Part shown: positions 42,886 through 52,161 of the stretch, piece after piece
Layout: every line of letters starts with the position of its first letter
Position numbering within the stretch: the stretch's first letter is position 1
Source: Prosthecobacter sp.
GTDB taxonomy: Bacteria; Verrucomicrobiota; Verrucomicrobiia; Verrucomicrobiales; Verrucomicrobiaceae
DNA length: 64,000 nt
Direction of reading: 5' to 3'
NCBI GenBank assembly: GCA_017853885.1
Contig: JAFMIR010000019.1
Span: 1-64,000 of the forward strand
The notes under the pieces: model-generated
Databases searched by the model: none
What the model was told of the DNA's origin: nothing
Seen by the model: the letters and a program-made list of their open reading frames with translations, nothing else
Program-made: the position numbers and the translations under genes

Positions 42886-44046
42886 ATGGACCTCAACCGC
42901 CACGACATCCTTAACACGCTGCTGCATTTTATTGTTTTTTTGATCGGCACTGGAATCGGCTCGTTTCTGAATGTGGTCATCTATCGTTTGCCACGCAACA
43001 TGTCGGTAAACAGCCCAAGGCGTTCATTCTGTCCAGCCTGCGAGAAGCAGATCCCCATGTGGCAGAACATTCCGCTTTTTTCATGGATCATGCTACGGGC
43101 TAAATGTGCCAGCTGCTCCGCGCCGATATCCAGCCGCTACTTCATGGTAGAACTGCTCACCGGCCTTCTCTTTTACGCCATTTTTTGGCAGCACCACGGT
43201 CCTTGGAACCAAATCGCTCAATGGGGCCCACCAATGCTATGCCTGTGGGTTTTTGTAAGCTTACTTATCTCCGGAAGTTTCATCGACATCGATCACTACA
43301 TCCTGCCACACTCGATCACTTTTGGGGGAACGACAGCGGGCCTGCTGGCTTCATTTTGGGTGCCACAGCTGGTCGGCGAATCGGAAAGCCATCATTGGCG
43401 CGGCCTTGCCATGTCTTTTGGCAGTGCGGCCATCGGCCTAGGCAGTCTCTGGCTTGTCGTGGAACTCGGCAAGCTGGCTTTTGGCCGCAAGAAGCATGTC
43501 TTTGAACCTTCAGTCAAATGGGAGGTGACTCAGCCGGATGAAACTCAACCGCCTGTTGTAAGCTTTGCGGACACCCAGATGGACTGGGCGGATATCTTCA
43601 TGCGCAACAGCGATCGCATGCTCATCACCTGCGAGGAACTGCGGGTAAATGACCAGCAGTTTGCCCAAAACACCGCGGATCTTTACATGGAAAAACTCAA
43701 GGTGCGAGAAGGCGAAGACGTCCACGTGTTTCCGCTGGAAGATGTCACACGGCTGCACGGGCGCATCACACAGCTCATCATTCCGCGTGAGGCCATGGGC
43801 ATGGGGGATGCATTCTTCCTCATGATGGTTGGATCATTCTGCGGCTGGAAGTGCGTGCCCTTCACCATCCTCGCAGCCTCTGTCATAGGCACCTTGACTG
43901 CTTTGATCAGCCGCATCACGGGACGTGAAAACTGGGGGGCCAAGATCCCGTTCGGTCCTTATTTAGCACTCGGTGCCCTCATCTGGCTCTTCTATGGCAC
44001 CGAGATCCTCGAATGGTACATCTCGAAAACCGTTTGGGGACAGTGA
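42886..44046 (+). CDS. Prepilin peptidase (A24 family) with a soluble insert
   Basis: 386 residues; cleaves and methylates type IV prepilins or pseudopilins at the inner membrane. The N-terminal domain GSFLNVVIYRLPRNMSV and two CxxC zinc pairs (CPAC, CASC) match PilD. Catalytic aspartates lie in IDIDHYILP (second Asp about 130) and in GMGDAFF (about 307). Between them sits an unusual hydrophilic insert, about 200-300, containing SFADTQMDWADIF and LEDVTRLHGRI, which separates the two halves of the membrane domain. No pilin, PilB or PilC gene is adjacent. It is divergent from the dipeptidase operon. Confidence 0.93.
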   Translation: MDLNRHDILNTLLHFIVFLIGTGIGSFLNVVIYRLPRNMSVNSPRRSFCPACEKQIPMWQNIPLFSWIMLRAKCASCSAPISSRYFMVELLTGLLFYAIFWQHHGPWNQIAQWGPPMLCLWVFVSLLISGSFIDIDHYILPHSITFGGTTAGLLASFWVPQLVGESESHHWRGLAMSFGSAAIGLGSLWLVVELGKLAFGRKKHVFEPSVKWEVTQPDETQPPVVSFADTQMDWADIFMRNSDRMLITCEELRVNDQQFAQNTADLYMEKLKVREGEDVHVFPLEDVTRLHGRITQLIIPREAMGMGDAFFLMMVGSFCGWKCVPFTILAASVIGTLTALISRITGRENWGAKIPFGPYLALGALIWLFYGTEILEWYISKTVWGQ

Positions 44047-44106
44047 ACCACCTCTCGCGGCTTGCATAACTCTCTTTTTCACGATAAAGATCATTGTTAT
44101 GAATAA

Positions 44107-44181
44107 GCGTGGATAGCTCAGTGGTAGAGCGGCTCGTTTACACCGAGTTGGTCGGGGGTTCGAATCCCTCTCCGCGCACCA
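44107..44181 (+). tRNA. tRNA-Val (anticodon TAC)
   Basis: 75 bases with encoded CCA. Acceptor GCGTGGA pairs with TCCGCGC (one T-G); D arm TAGCTCAGTGGTAGAGC; anticodon loop TTTACAC with TAC at the centre between GCTCG and CGAGT; T arm GGGGGTTCGAATCCCTC. It ends four bases before the ppc stop on the other strand. Confidence 0.97.
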
Positions 44182-44185
44182 GCCA

Positions 44186-46951
44186 TCAGCCCGTGGTCCG
44201 CAGACCGGAGGCGATGGCATTAATCGAGATCAGCATGTCCGGCAGCATCGCATCCGCGGAGGCCTGATCACCGGAGGCGAGCACGGCACGCCATTCACGG
44301 AGCAGCGCCACCTGCTGCAGGTGCAGCACTCGCAGCGGCGCCTCGCGGATGTCTAGCGTGTAGGCAAGCCGCGGGCGGCGCTCGGCAAAGGTGCCTTGGA
44401 AGAGGTCTTCGAGGATAATCCGCGTGGAGTCTAACTCATCCAGGATGCGCCCCATGAAGCGCTCGCGCACTTTTTCATCCGGCACAAGGCCCGCATAGGC
44501 ACGCATGAGGTCGGCATTGGCGCTTACGAGCGAACTCTCGATGTTCGTGAGCACGTATTTGAGGAAGGCGGACTCAGGCAAGGCCTCGGCGAGAGCTTTA
44601 TAATTAGCGGGGCGTTCATCACGCAGGCTCTTCAAAGCGGAGCCGGCACCAAACCAGCCCGGCAGGTAGAAGCGGGCCTGCGTCCACGAGAACACCCACG
44701 GAATGGCGCGAAGGTCATCCAGAGAGGCCTGACCCGTGCGACGGGAGGGACGCGAGCCGATACGGGAATTCTCCAGTGCATCGATCGGCGTCGCGGTGCG
44801 GTAAAAGGCTATGAAACCCTCCGTGTGCAAAAGCGAGCGATAGGCATCGCGGCTGGAGGCAGCCAGATCATCGAGAATCTGTTCCACCGCCAGCGCCTGC
44901 GGCTTCGCATGGCGATGCCGCGCGGTGGTGGAGGCTGCGGAAGCCATCAAAATCTCCGCGTTGTAAACCGCCGAGCTGAAGTGCGCATACTTCTGCGCGA
45001 TCGTTTCACCCTGCTCGGTCATGCGCATGCTGCCGCTCAGCGATCCATGCGGAAGCGCATCCATGAACCAGTGCGTCGGCCCCGCACCACGACCCACCGT
45101 GCCGCCGCGACCGTGAAAGAAAACCGGCTTTGCCGCATGCTGCGTGATTGTTTCGGACAGCGCCTTCTGTGCTCGATGCAGCGCCCACTGGCTGGCGAAG
45201 ATGCCGCAGTCCTTGTTCGAGTCCGAATAACCCACCATGACCTGGAAGCTGGGGTCGCCTCCCAGCTTCTCACGCAGCGCCGCGAGGCTGTTTTGCGTCA
45301 CCGGATGGCTCATGAAGGCCTCCACAATGCCTGGACCGGCCTCAAGGTCGCCCATGGTCTCAAACAACGGCACCACCGGCAGCGGGCAGCGCAGGCCTTT
45401 CGACGTCCATTCGGCTAAACCCGCCTCGCGGGCCAAAAGATACACGATCAGCAAATCTTCCACGCGACGCGTCATCGACACAATAAGCGATCCGAGGCCC
45501 GACGTGCCGAAATCACGGATGTGCCCGGCCAACACGCGATGGCAAGCCAGCACGGTGTCCGCCTCCGGACCCGCGGAGATGCCTGGCGAGAGAAAGGGAC
45601 GCGGCGAACGCAGCTCTCGGTCCAGCAGCACCCGTTTTTCCTCCACACTCCAGTCGATAAAGCTGCGCTCGTCGAGCAAACCGGCAGCACGCAGAAGCTG
45701 ATCGAGCGCTTTCTCGTGAAACGCGGAGTTCTGCCTGACGTCGAGCGAGGCGCTGTGGAAGCCAAAGGCCTGCAAACGCTGCCGCACCGGCACGATGAGA
45801 TCCGTCACCAGGACTCCAGCGCCCACCTCCTTCAGAGTTGCCGCAAAGGTGTTCAGGTCCGCCAGCAGTTCCTCGGTCTTGGAATAAGCCGCGGGTGAAG
45901 CTGGCTTCTCAATGGCCAGCACGATCTTTGCCCGCATGAGGTAGGCGGCGCAGCGCCAAGGCTCCTCCTTGTTGCGATCCATGATGTAGGCGAGATCAAT
46001 GTGCGGTTCGTTTTGCAGCGTAGCGGACAGCATTGTGATCAACTGCGCCAGCGCCTCCGGCGTGCGTTGGAAAAGGGAGCTGAGCGGCAGATGGGCCGCG
46101 AGATGCTCGATGGCCCGACGCTGCACGCGCAGGGCGTTTGTGCGCAAGGCCTTCAGCGCATGCTCCGTGACCTCCGCCGTCACAAACGGATGCCCGTCAC
46201 GGTCGCCGCCGATCCACGAGCCAAAGCGCAGGAGTGGCTTCACCCCCTCGATCTGCTCAGCTGGAAAACCGGCAGCAATCCACGCCTCACGGAGATGCAC
46301 ATGAGCACGGTAAAGCGCCTCCGGAAACACCTCGCGCAGGTAATGCAACGCGTTTTGCAGCTCCGCCTCGATACTCGGCCGCGTGACTTGAATCTCGCCG
46401 GTGCGCCAAAGATTCTCCAGCTGAGTTTGCAGCTGACCATGCAGTCTTGCCTGCTCACGCGGTGTGTAAGCGGTGTTTTCATGGCGCTCCATGAGGCCGT
46501 AAATTTCACGATGCAGGTCACGAACAGTCTCACGCTTTGCCTCCGTGGGATGTGCGGTGAGCACTGGCTCGACGGCTACCTCCTGCAAGACCTTGAGAAT
46601 ATCTTCGCAGCTCAAACCGAGCTCCAGCATGTCCCGCATGTTGTCCGGCCACAGACCTTGCTCCGCCTCCGGCCCGGATTGCTTTTCCCGCAGGCGGCGA
46701 ATCTGGGAAGCTGCGCGTTCCTCGACAATGTTCAGGAGCTGAAAAGCGATCGAGTAGGCTTGGCCCAGCGAACGAGTGGTCTGGACTTCTCCCACAGGGC
46801 TCTCCGGATTGATCCAGGGAAGACTGGCTGCCAATTGGGGTTCTCCCATGCGTTTCAGCACGGCAGCAAAGGCCTGCATGAGGAAGTGAAGATCATCTTG
46901 AAGAAGCTGAAATCCGAGCTGGCGTAGCGACGTGGCGGGAGAGGTTGGCAT
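44186..46951 (-). CDS. ppc: Phosphoenolpyruvate carboxylase
   Basis: 921 residues, standard for the bacterial enzyme. It adds bicarbonate to phosphoenolpyruvate to form oxaloacetate, refilling the citric acid cycle. Catalytic signatures: EPVLTAHPTEAKRETV with the essential His, FGSWIGGDRDGHPFVT, VMVGYSDSNKDCGIFASQW with the catalytic Lys, and the glycine-rich loop FHGRGGTVGRGAGPT. The C-terminus ends GLRTTG, close to the family's typical NTG end that shapes the active site. The gene reads toward tRNA-Val. The promoter must lie in the 332 bases shared with the divergent oxidoreductase gene. Confidence 0.97.
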   Translation of the reverse strand: MPTSPATSLRQLGFQLLQDDLHFLMQAFAAVLKRMGEPQLAASLPWINPESPVGEVQTTRSLGQAYSIAFQLLNIVEERAASQIRRLREKQSGPEAEQGLWPDNMRDMLELGLSCEDILKVLQEVAVEPVLTAHPTEAKRETVRDLHREIYGLMERHENTAYTPREQARLHGQLQTQLENLWRTGEIQVTRPSIEAELQNALHYLREVFPEALYRAHVHLREAWIAAGFPAEQIEGVKPLLRFGSWIGGDRDGHPFVTAEVTEHALKALRTNALRVQRRAIEHLAAHLPLSSLFQRTPEALAQLITMLSATLQNEPHIDLAYIMDRNKEEPWRCAAYLMRAKIVLAIEKPASPAAYSKTEELLADLNTFAATLKEVGAGVLVTDLIVPVRQRLQAFGFHSASLDVRQNSAFHEKALDQLLRAAGLLDERSFIDWSVEEKRVLLDRELRSPRPFLSPGISAGPEADTVLACHRVLAGHIRDFGTSGLGSLIVSMTRRVEDLLIVYLLAREAGLAEWTSKGLRCPLPVVPLFETMGDLEAGPGIVEAFMSHPVTQNSLAALREKLGGDPSFQVMVGYSDSNKDCGIFASQWALHRAQKALSETITQHAAKPVFFHGRGGTVGRGAGPTHWFMDALPHGSLSGSMRMTEQGETIAQKYAHFSSAVYNAEILMASAASTTARHRHAKPQALAVEQILDDLAASSRDAYRSLLHTEGFIAFYRTATPIDALENSRIGSRPSRRTGQASLDDLRAIPWVFSWTQARFYLPGWFGAGSALKSLRDERPANYKALAEALPESAFLKYVLTNIESSLVSANADLMRAYAGLVPDEKVRERFMGRILDELDSTRIILEDLFQGTFAERRPRLAYTLDIREAPLRVLHLQQVALLREWRAVLASGDQASADAMLPDMLISINAIASGLRTTG

Positions 46952-47283
46952 GGATTTATCCTTCCAAGCAGGAACCGGGCCGGGTGCAATCAGCGAGTTG
47001 ATGATCTACGGTATCGAACGGACGACCGACAGCCCCCCTACCGAGTGCTGTTTATCGTCTTTCTGCTCGTAGAAGACGCTTTCAGCTCGTGCGGAGGCAT
47101 ATCCTTTGCGGGTTTGAAGCAAACCATGTCAATCTTCGCAGCGACATGGACTTCAGCTGTCTGGAGCGGGGCATTCACAGGCCCACCTCCGCCATGGAGC
47201 CATTGTTGCCACATTGTCGAATGAAGCATGTTTTGAATTGCGTTGAAACCTGTCACGCCGCTACTCTGCGGTTCAATCCATCC
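46952..47283. other. Divergent promoter region between ppc and an oxidoreductase gene
   Basis: 332 bases without a supported gene. Open frames on both strands start here, but neither has a ribosome site or recognisable product. It should hold the promoters of both divergent genes; I see no clear operator. Confidence 0.5.
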
Positions 47284-48711
47284 ATGAAGACCTCTCTCTT
47301 CCCCAATCGTCGTGCGTTCCTTCGCAGCACCGCGCTCTCAGCCGGTGGCCTTTTCGTTCCCAACCTCCTCCTCGGCCAAGACGCCGCGAAGAAGCTCAAC
47401 GTCGCCGGCATCGGTGGAGCGGGAGGCAAAGGTGCTTCTGACATTGCCATCGCAGGCGAAGGCGCGAACGTCGTCGCTATTTGCGACATTGACAGCAACC
47501 GCCTGAAAGATGCCCAGAAGAAGTATCCGAGCGCCAAGGTGTTCACCTCCTTTCAAGAGATGTTCAGTGACATGGGCGACAAGATCGACATGGTTACTGT
47601 TTCCACCCCTGACCACGCCCACTACCCGGCTGCGATGGAAGCCATCAAGCACGGGAAACACGTCTGCGTGCAAAAGCCTCTCGTGAACCGCATCTGGGAA
47701 GCCAATGAGTTGCATGCTGCAGCCAAGAAGAAGGGTGTGAAGACCAATATGGGCAACCAAGGCCACACCGGCGAGCAGATCCGCCAACTCAAGGAATGGA
47801 TGAACGCGGGCGTCGTCGGCAACGTGAAAGAAATCCACGTCTGGACCAACCGCCCGATCTGGCCTCAAGGTACTGCCGCGAAGGACATCTATACCGGCAA
47901 ATCTGCTCCAAAACCCCGTAAGAAGGATGATGTGGCAGCCGAGGCGGTGGGTCAGGCTCCAGCGCATGTGAATTGGCAGCAATGGCTGGCACAGGTGCCG
48001 GATCGTCCTTACATTCCGGGTCTGCATCCCTTTGCCTGGCGCGGCAGCCTAGACTTCGGTGCTGGAGCCATGGGGGACATGGGCTGCCACATCATGGATG
48101 GTCCCTTCTGGGCCTGCGAACTGGGTGAGCCCTATAAAATCGAAGCTGAAGTGGGTGACCTAACCGACATGAGCTGGCCTGCTTGGTCGCACGTCATCTG
48201 CCACTTCAAGCACGTCAAATTTGGCGAGATCAAGCTACACTGGTATGAAGGCAAGAATGGAGATATACCGGTCAAACCCGCTCGCCCGGCCAAGCTCGAA
48301 GACAACCGTGACTTCAGCAAGATGATTGGCGGCTTCATGATTGTGGGTGACGAAGACACCATACTCAACCCGGGAGACTACTGCGAGGCTCTCGAAATCG
48401 TCGGCAATCGCCCGAAGCTCGCCAAGTTCTTCAAAGAAACACCGAAGACCCTCGATCGCTCTCTCGCTCCAGGCAAACCGCAGCTCGAGCTCGTCAAAGC
48501 CATCGAACAGAATAAGATCGCCGGCAGCAACTTCGACTATTCTGTTCCTCTCACCAAGCTGTGCCTCCTTGGCAATCTAGCCATTGCCAACCCAGGAAAA
48601 GTCATTGGCTGGGACAGCGCCAAACAGGAGTCCGATAACGCCGACGCGAACAAACTCATCAAACGTGCCGCCGTGCGCAGCGGTTGGGAATACAGCGCCG
48701 CGAGCATCTGA
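47284..48711 (+). CDS. Tat-exported Gfo/Idh/MocA family oxidoreductase
   Basis: 475 residues from the ATG at 47284. The leader NRRAFLRSTALSAGGLF has a twin-arginine motif, so the folded, cofactor-loaded protein is probably sent across the membrane by Tat. NAD(P)-binding domain: LNVAGIGGAGGKGASDIA, VVAICDID, and TVSTPDHAHYPAAMEAIKHG, then HVCVQKPLVN, in which the family's E-K-P is Q-K-P; the Lys is retained. The C-terminal half holds the DFGAGAMGDMGCHIMDGPFW motif typical of planctomycete and verrucomicrobial members. The substrate is probably a sugar derivative and is unknown. A strong terminator follows. Confidence 0.92.
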   Translation: MKTSLFPNRRAFLRSTALSAGGLFVPNLLLGQDAAKKLNVAGIGGAGGKGASDIAIAGEGANVVAICDIDSNRLKDAQKKYPSAKVFTSFQEMFSDMGDKIDMVTVSTPDHAHYPAAMEAIKHGKHVCVQKPLVNRIWEANELHAAAKKKGVKTNMGNQGHTGEQIRQLKEWMNAGVVGNVKEIHVWTNRPIWPQGTAAKDIYTGKSAPKPRKKDDVAAEAVGQAPAHVNWQQWLAQVPDRPYIPGLHPFAWRGSLDFGAGAMGDMGCHIMDGPFWACELGEPYKIEAEVGDLTDMSWPAWSHVICHFKHVKFGEIKLHWYEGKNGDIPVKPARPAKLEDNRDFSKMIGGFMIVGDEDTILNPGDYCEALEIVGNRPKLAKFFKETPKTLDRSLAPGKPQLELVKAIEQNKIAGSNFDYSVPLTKLCLLGNLAIANPGKVIGWDSAKQESDNADANKLIKRAAVRSGWEYSAASI

Positions 48712-48731
48712 TCGAACTAGCGTAAAATCAC

Positions 48732-48763
48732 ACCCGGCGGTCGCAAGACCGTCGGGTTTTTTG
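48732..48763 (+). terminator. Intrinsic terminator after the oxidoreductase gene
   Basis: CCCGGCGGTC (48733-48742), loop GCAA, GACCGTCGGG (48747-48756), then TTTTTT. The stem has one G-T pair; the GCAA tetraloop is very stable. Confidence 0.93.
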
Positions 48764-48793
48764 TCTCTAAAGCTCAAAAAACTAAGCCAAGCT

Positions 48794-49849
48794 TCAGGGA
48801 CGCATTTTCGGCAATTCGACCGCTTGCTGCTCCTTCTCCCATGCCTCGATGGCCGGGATGTCAAAGAGGCGGAAGCGCCGCTGAATGCGCTGCTCCAGCG
48901 AGATCTGCGCATGCTTCGCCACTTCCAGCGAGGGATCCTTTTTGATGGCATGGATGAGCTTCGCATTCGTCTGTGGAGCTTCGCTTGCCCTCAGCAGTAT
49001 AGCGGCTCGCACCCGCACCTCCCACGGCTGCTTTATATTCTCCAGTAGTTGAAAAAGTTGAGCGGCCTTGAGATCCGCCTCGTATTGCACGGGTTCCCCC
49101 TTGAAAAGCTCACCAACTGGCAACCGGTAGCCTGGGTCCTCACGCTGGAAAAACTGGATCATGCGTACCACTCGCATGTACTCCGCTTGAGCGGCATCCC
49201 TCAAGTGGCTGGAGCCTGAGCCGCGGATGTACTCCACCAGCGTCTCCAGAGGCTTGCGGTTGCCCGTAGCAATCGCCTCGTCAGCGTAAGCTGTGATACG
49301 GTTGCGTTCTTTAAGCTGAATGAATTCCGCCTGCGTTGGCGTCACATTCGGCATCACCTCTGCCAAGCGAGATACTCCAACCTGTCCCTGCCCGTCTAGA
49401 ATCCCCGCAGCAGCAACAGGCACGGCAGCAGCACCACCGTCCCTTGTAGATGCGACACGCTCGATGGCCTCTCGCAGCTCTTTTTGGGACGCTAGTTGAT
49501 CCCGCCGCCATGCGTCGAGCTGCGCTTGCAAAGCCTTAACAGACCCTTCGCCGCCTTGGCCGCCAGAAACGGAATCGCTGTCTTGGAACGCCTTGGCCTT
49601 ATGCGATTGAACCCTAGTCGCCAGCTCTTCCAGCCTCGTCGAAAGAAAATGCCAAACAAGACCCGTCGACACGACCGTGATTGCCACTGAGGCGCCGAAC
49701 AGCTGTTGCACCCTCGGAGATCGGCGGATCGACTGTCCCGCAGCCTTCAATCGAGGTCTCGCCTCGCCCGCAGAAGCTGCATTGTCCTGAGAGGATGATT
49801 CCGAATGATCAGCCGCTGGAGTTTTTGGATCAGTGGGTGAGTCGGCCAT
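48794..49849 (-). CDS. Membrane-anchored protein with coiled coil, unknown
   Basis: 351 residues from the ATG at 49849; codons farther upstream overlap the divergent exosortase gene. I do not recognise the family. A Ser/Pro/Ala-rich cytoplasmic tail (1-45) leads to one membrane segment (about 51-72, FGASVAITVVSTGLVWHFL), then a coiled coil (about 75-140) with a Gly-rich break. The remainder (about 165-350) is helical and HEAT-like: TPTQAEFIQLKERNRITAYA, LRDAAQAEYMRVVRMIQFF, VRVRAAILLRASEAP. It ends LPKMRP. Divergent from the exosortase gene by 78 bases, so the two may share control and perhaps a job in the envelope. Confidence 0.65.
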   Translation of the reverse strand: MADSPTDPKTPAADHSESSSQDNAASAGEARPRLKAAGQSIRRSPRVQQLFGASVAITVVSTGLVWHFLSTRLEELATRVQSHKAKAFQDSDSVSGGQGGEGSVKALQAQLDAWRRDQLASQKELREAIERVASTRDGGAAAVPVAAAGILDGQGQVGVSRLAEVMPNVTPTQAEFIQLKERNRITAYADEAIATGNRKPLETLVEYIRGSGSSHLRDAAQAEYMRVVRMIQFFQREDPGYRLPVGELFKGEPVQYEADLKAAQLFQLLENIKQPWEVRVRAAILLRASEAPQTNAKLIHAIKKDPSLEVAKHAQISLEQRIQRRFRLFDIPAIEAWEKEQQAVELPKMRP

Positions 49850-49927
49850 GCAGGAAAGTGAATAAAGGTTTGCAGGATGAATCTTGCCAGCCCTCGCGTT
49901 CAGGGCCAGCTTATCTCTCTCTGACAC

Positions 49928-51673
49928 ATGCCAGCCGATTCGTCCAGCCTTGTGCCACACAACCCCAACTCCGGTGCTCTGGCATGGCGTGTATCCGCCG
50001 CCGTGTTGGGGCTCAGCCTTATCGTGCTCTTCCTCGCATGGCCTTACCAAGAGTGGGAGTTCGGCTACCGTATGAGCGTGCTAGGGGGATGGTATAAATG
50101 GGTCACCAAGTATCCCGACTGGATGTTCTGCCTCTTTGTTCCCGCTATCACGGGCGGTGTCGTCTGGTTGCGCCAAGGAGAGTTGCGCGGAATTCCATGG
50201 CAGGGTGATTGGCTCGGGGTCCTGCCGCTCGTGTTGGGGCTCTTTTTATACTGGCTCGGTTTCAAGGCCAACACCGGCTATCCTGCCTTCCTCGCTATCC
50301 AGTTCCTGCTTGCCGGTTTCATCCTACTGATTGGAGGGAGGAAGTGGATGCGCGCGCTATTTTTTCCTTGGCTCTTCCTCTTTTTTGCTTGGCCCATGCA
50401 GCCGCTCGAGGACTCTATGGCCTCTCCACTGCGGCCGCGCACTGCGGCCATGACCGCAACGCTGCTGACGCTGCTTGGCACTCCTGCAGAGAATGAGGGT
50501 AGTGCCCTACAGTCAGCCCCAGATGCCGCCGAAGGCCTCGATCGTGGTGCGGTCTTCAGCCTCGATGTTGATGCCAAGTGCAGCGGCATCAATTCCCTCT
50601 TCGCCCTCATGATGATCGCCGCTCTGCTTGGCTACTTTGCTCTTCGCAGCGTGCGCTCACGTCTCATGCTTTTCATCGCCGCAGTGCCACTCGCCGTCGC
50701 AGGCAACATCATTCGGCTGCTCTTACTCGCCTTTGGCAGCATTTGGTTCGGCTCGGACATCGCCGTCGGCAAGCGGATCGGCGATCATCAAGAAATGTCC
50801 CTCTACCACACCATCGCCGGCTTTGCCGTATTTGGTGTCGCCCTCGCTGGCATGTTTGCGCTCTGCTGGGTGTTTGAGGGACGTGAAATGACGAAAAACC
50901 TCTCGCTCCATCATCAATCTAAATCTCCTCTTGCAGCCTGGCCCGTCATTCCCCTGCCACGCCGCACCCTTGCCCAGGCCATCTTGATCTTGGTGCTTGC
51001 TGCAACCACTTTTGGCATCTGCGCTGCCACAGACACAAGTTACCTCGTAGCCCGCGCCGGAGTCAGCCTCCACATGCCCTTGCAGGTCGATGGATACCAA
51101 GGTCGCGAGATCGAGGTCCAGGCTCGTGAGAAAAAAGCCCTCGATGAAGGCGTAAAGCTGGTGCGCTTTGGGTACCTGAATGAGAAAAATCGCAAAGTCA
51201 TCGCCTCTGTCATCCTTAGCGGCCATTTGAAGCGCTCTCTTCACCGCCCTGAAGTCTGCCTGCCAGGCCAAGGCTGGACGATCGTTGAGACCCGGCCAGT
51301 CAATGTTCCAATGGCAGAGGGGCAGTCCTTTGATGCCACCTACCTCCGCATCTTCATCGATCAAATCGATGAAGACGGCCACCGCGTCCGCCAGCGCGGA
51401 GTGAACCTCTACTGGTACGTTGGCTCAGATGACACCACCTGCGCCTCACATTACGAGCACGTTGCCCAGACCTACCTGCACGCCATCTTCCGGAATCTCA
51501 ACCATCGCTGGGCCATGGTTTCCATTTTCATCCCCGTCGAGGATACGGACGTCCCCGGCCCCGAAGGTCTGTTCGCAGAATTCAACGCACTCGAGGATGC
51601 TCGTGCCTTCGCTAGCCAACTCATGCCCTTCCTGACCAATCCTGCCAAACGGGAGCTTGGCGCTGTCGAATAA
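49928..51673 (+). CDS. Exosortase fused to EpsI-type domain
   Basis: 581 residues. The N-terminal about 325 are a multi-pass membrane exosortase with its conserved triad: Cys218 in KCSGINSLFALM, Arg263 in GNIIRLLLLAFG and His294 in YHTIAGFAVFG. Exosortases cut and transfer proteins that bear a PEP-CTERM or related tail, usually in exopolysaccharide producers. The C-terminal part (from about 340) has another membrane segment and an EpsI-like (PF11984) domain with RPEVCLPGQGWTIVE and NLYWYVG. Elsewhere these are often separate genes; here one polypeptide carries both. No protein in the window ends with a clear PEP-type sorting tail, so its substrates lie elsewhere. Confidence 0.9.
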   Translation: MPADSSSLVPHNPNSGALAWRVSAAVLGLSLIVLFLAWPYQEWEFGYRMSVLGGWYKWVTKYPDWMFCLFVPAITGGVVWLRQGELRGIPWQGDWLGVLPLVLGLFLYWLGFKANTGYPAFLAIQFLLAGFILLIGGRKWMRALFFPWLFLFFAWPMQPLEDSMASPLRPRTAAMTATLLTLLGTPAENEGSALQSAPDAAEGLDRGAVFSLDVDAKCSGINSLFALMMIAALLGYFALRSVRSRLMLFIAAVPLAVAGNIIRLLLLAFGSIWFGSDIAVGKRIGDHQEMSLYHTIAGFAVFGVALAGMFALCWVFEGREMTKNLSLHHQSKSPLAAWPVIPLPRRTLAQAILILVLAATTFGICAATDTSYLVARAGVSLHMPLQVDGYQGREIEVQAREKKALDEGVKLVRFGYLNEKNRKVIASVILSGHLKRSLHRPEVCLPGQGWTIVETRPVNVPMAEGQSFDATYLRIFIDQIDEDGHRVRQRGVNLYWYVGSDDTTCASHYEHVAQTYLHAIFRNLNHRWAMVSIFIPVEDTDVPGPEGLFAEFNALEDARAFASQLMPFLTNPAKRELGAVE

Positions 51674-52161
51674 GATGCGGTAAGTTGGCGAACTCGGGAA
51701 GGCCCGAATCATAAGCTTTAATGCCTCGCCCAGGGTATCGGCATCCACTTTCCCGCGACCATCAATGACCGACTCGACTCGTCAGCTGCTCTAATCCTTG
51801 AGCTAGATGGTGAAGGAATGATTGCACTTCACCCATTAACAGCTCCAGCAACGGACACTCTTCTAATCCCCTAAGCCATCAGACCACCCATATGCAATTA
51901 GCCTCTGCACTATATCCAAAACAAATGGGTGAAAAGGCAGCAGACAGCCCCTTACAGGACTAGTCTGCAGCACGTAGGGGTAGAGAATGAAGCTCCTGCG
52001 GGAAATTCAGGATTTGAAGTAGCAGGTTGCGACAAAATGACCTGCCGGGTAGCTTCACTCCTCTGATGTCGCCCCTCACCGTCTCCCATTCCTACCGCCA
52101 CCCCCGGAGGTTGAGCAGCATCTTTCTCCCACAGAATAATGAATGGCGAAGCTAAAGCATC
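51674..52161. other. Gap between exosortase and VWA gene, possible structured RNA
   Basis: 488 bases with no supported gene. Near the middle, TGAAGCT (51988-51994) can pair with AGCTTCA (52051-52057), enclosing GCAGGT (52022-52027) with ACCTGC (52040-52045), a nested 70-base fold. No T-run follows. It could be a structured leader of the VWA gene, but pairing of this size also arises by chance. Confidence 0.3.

Noticed and set aside
46001..46927. 308-codon open frame on the plus strand opposite ppc
   Set aside because: Antisense to a full-length ppc with all catalytic motifs; its product is low in recognisable motifs and looks like a codon-usage shadow.
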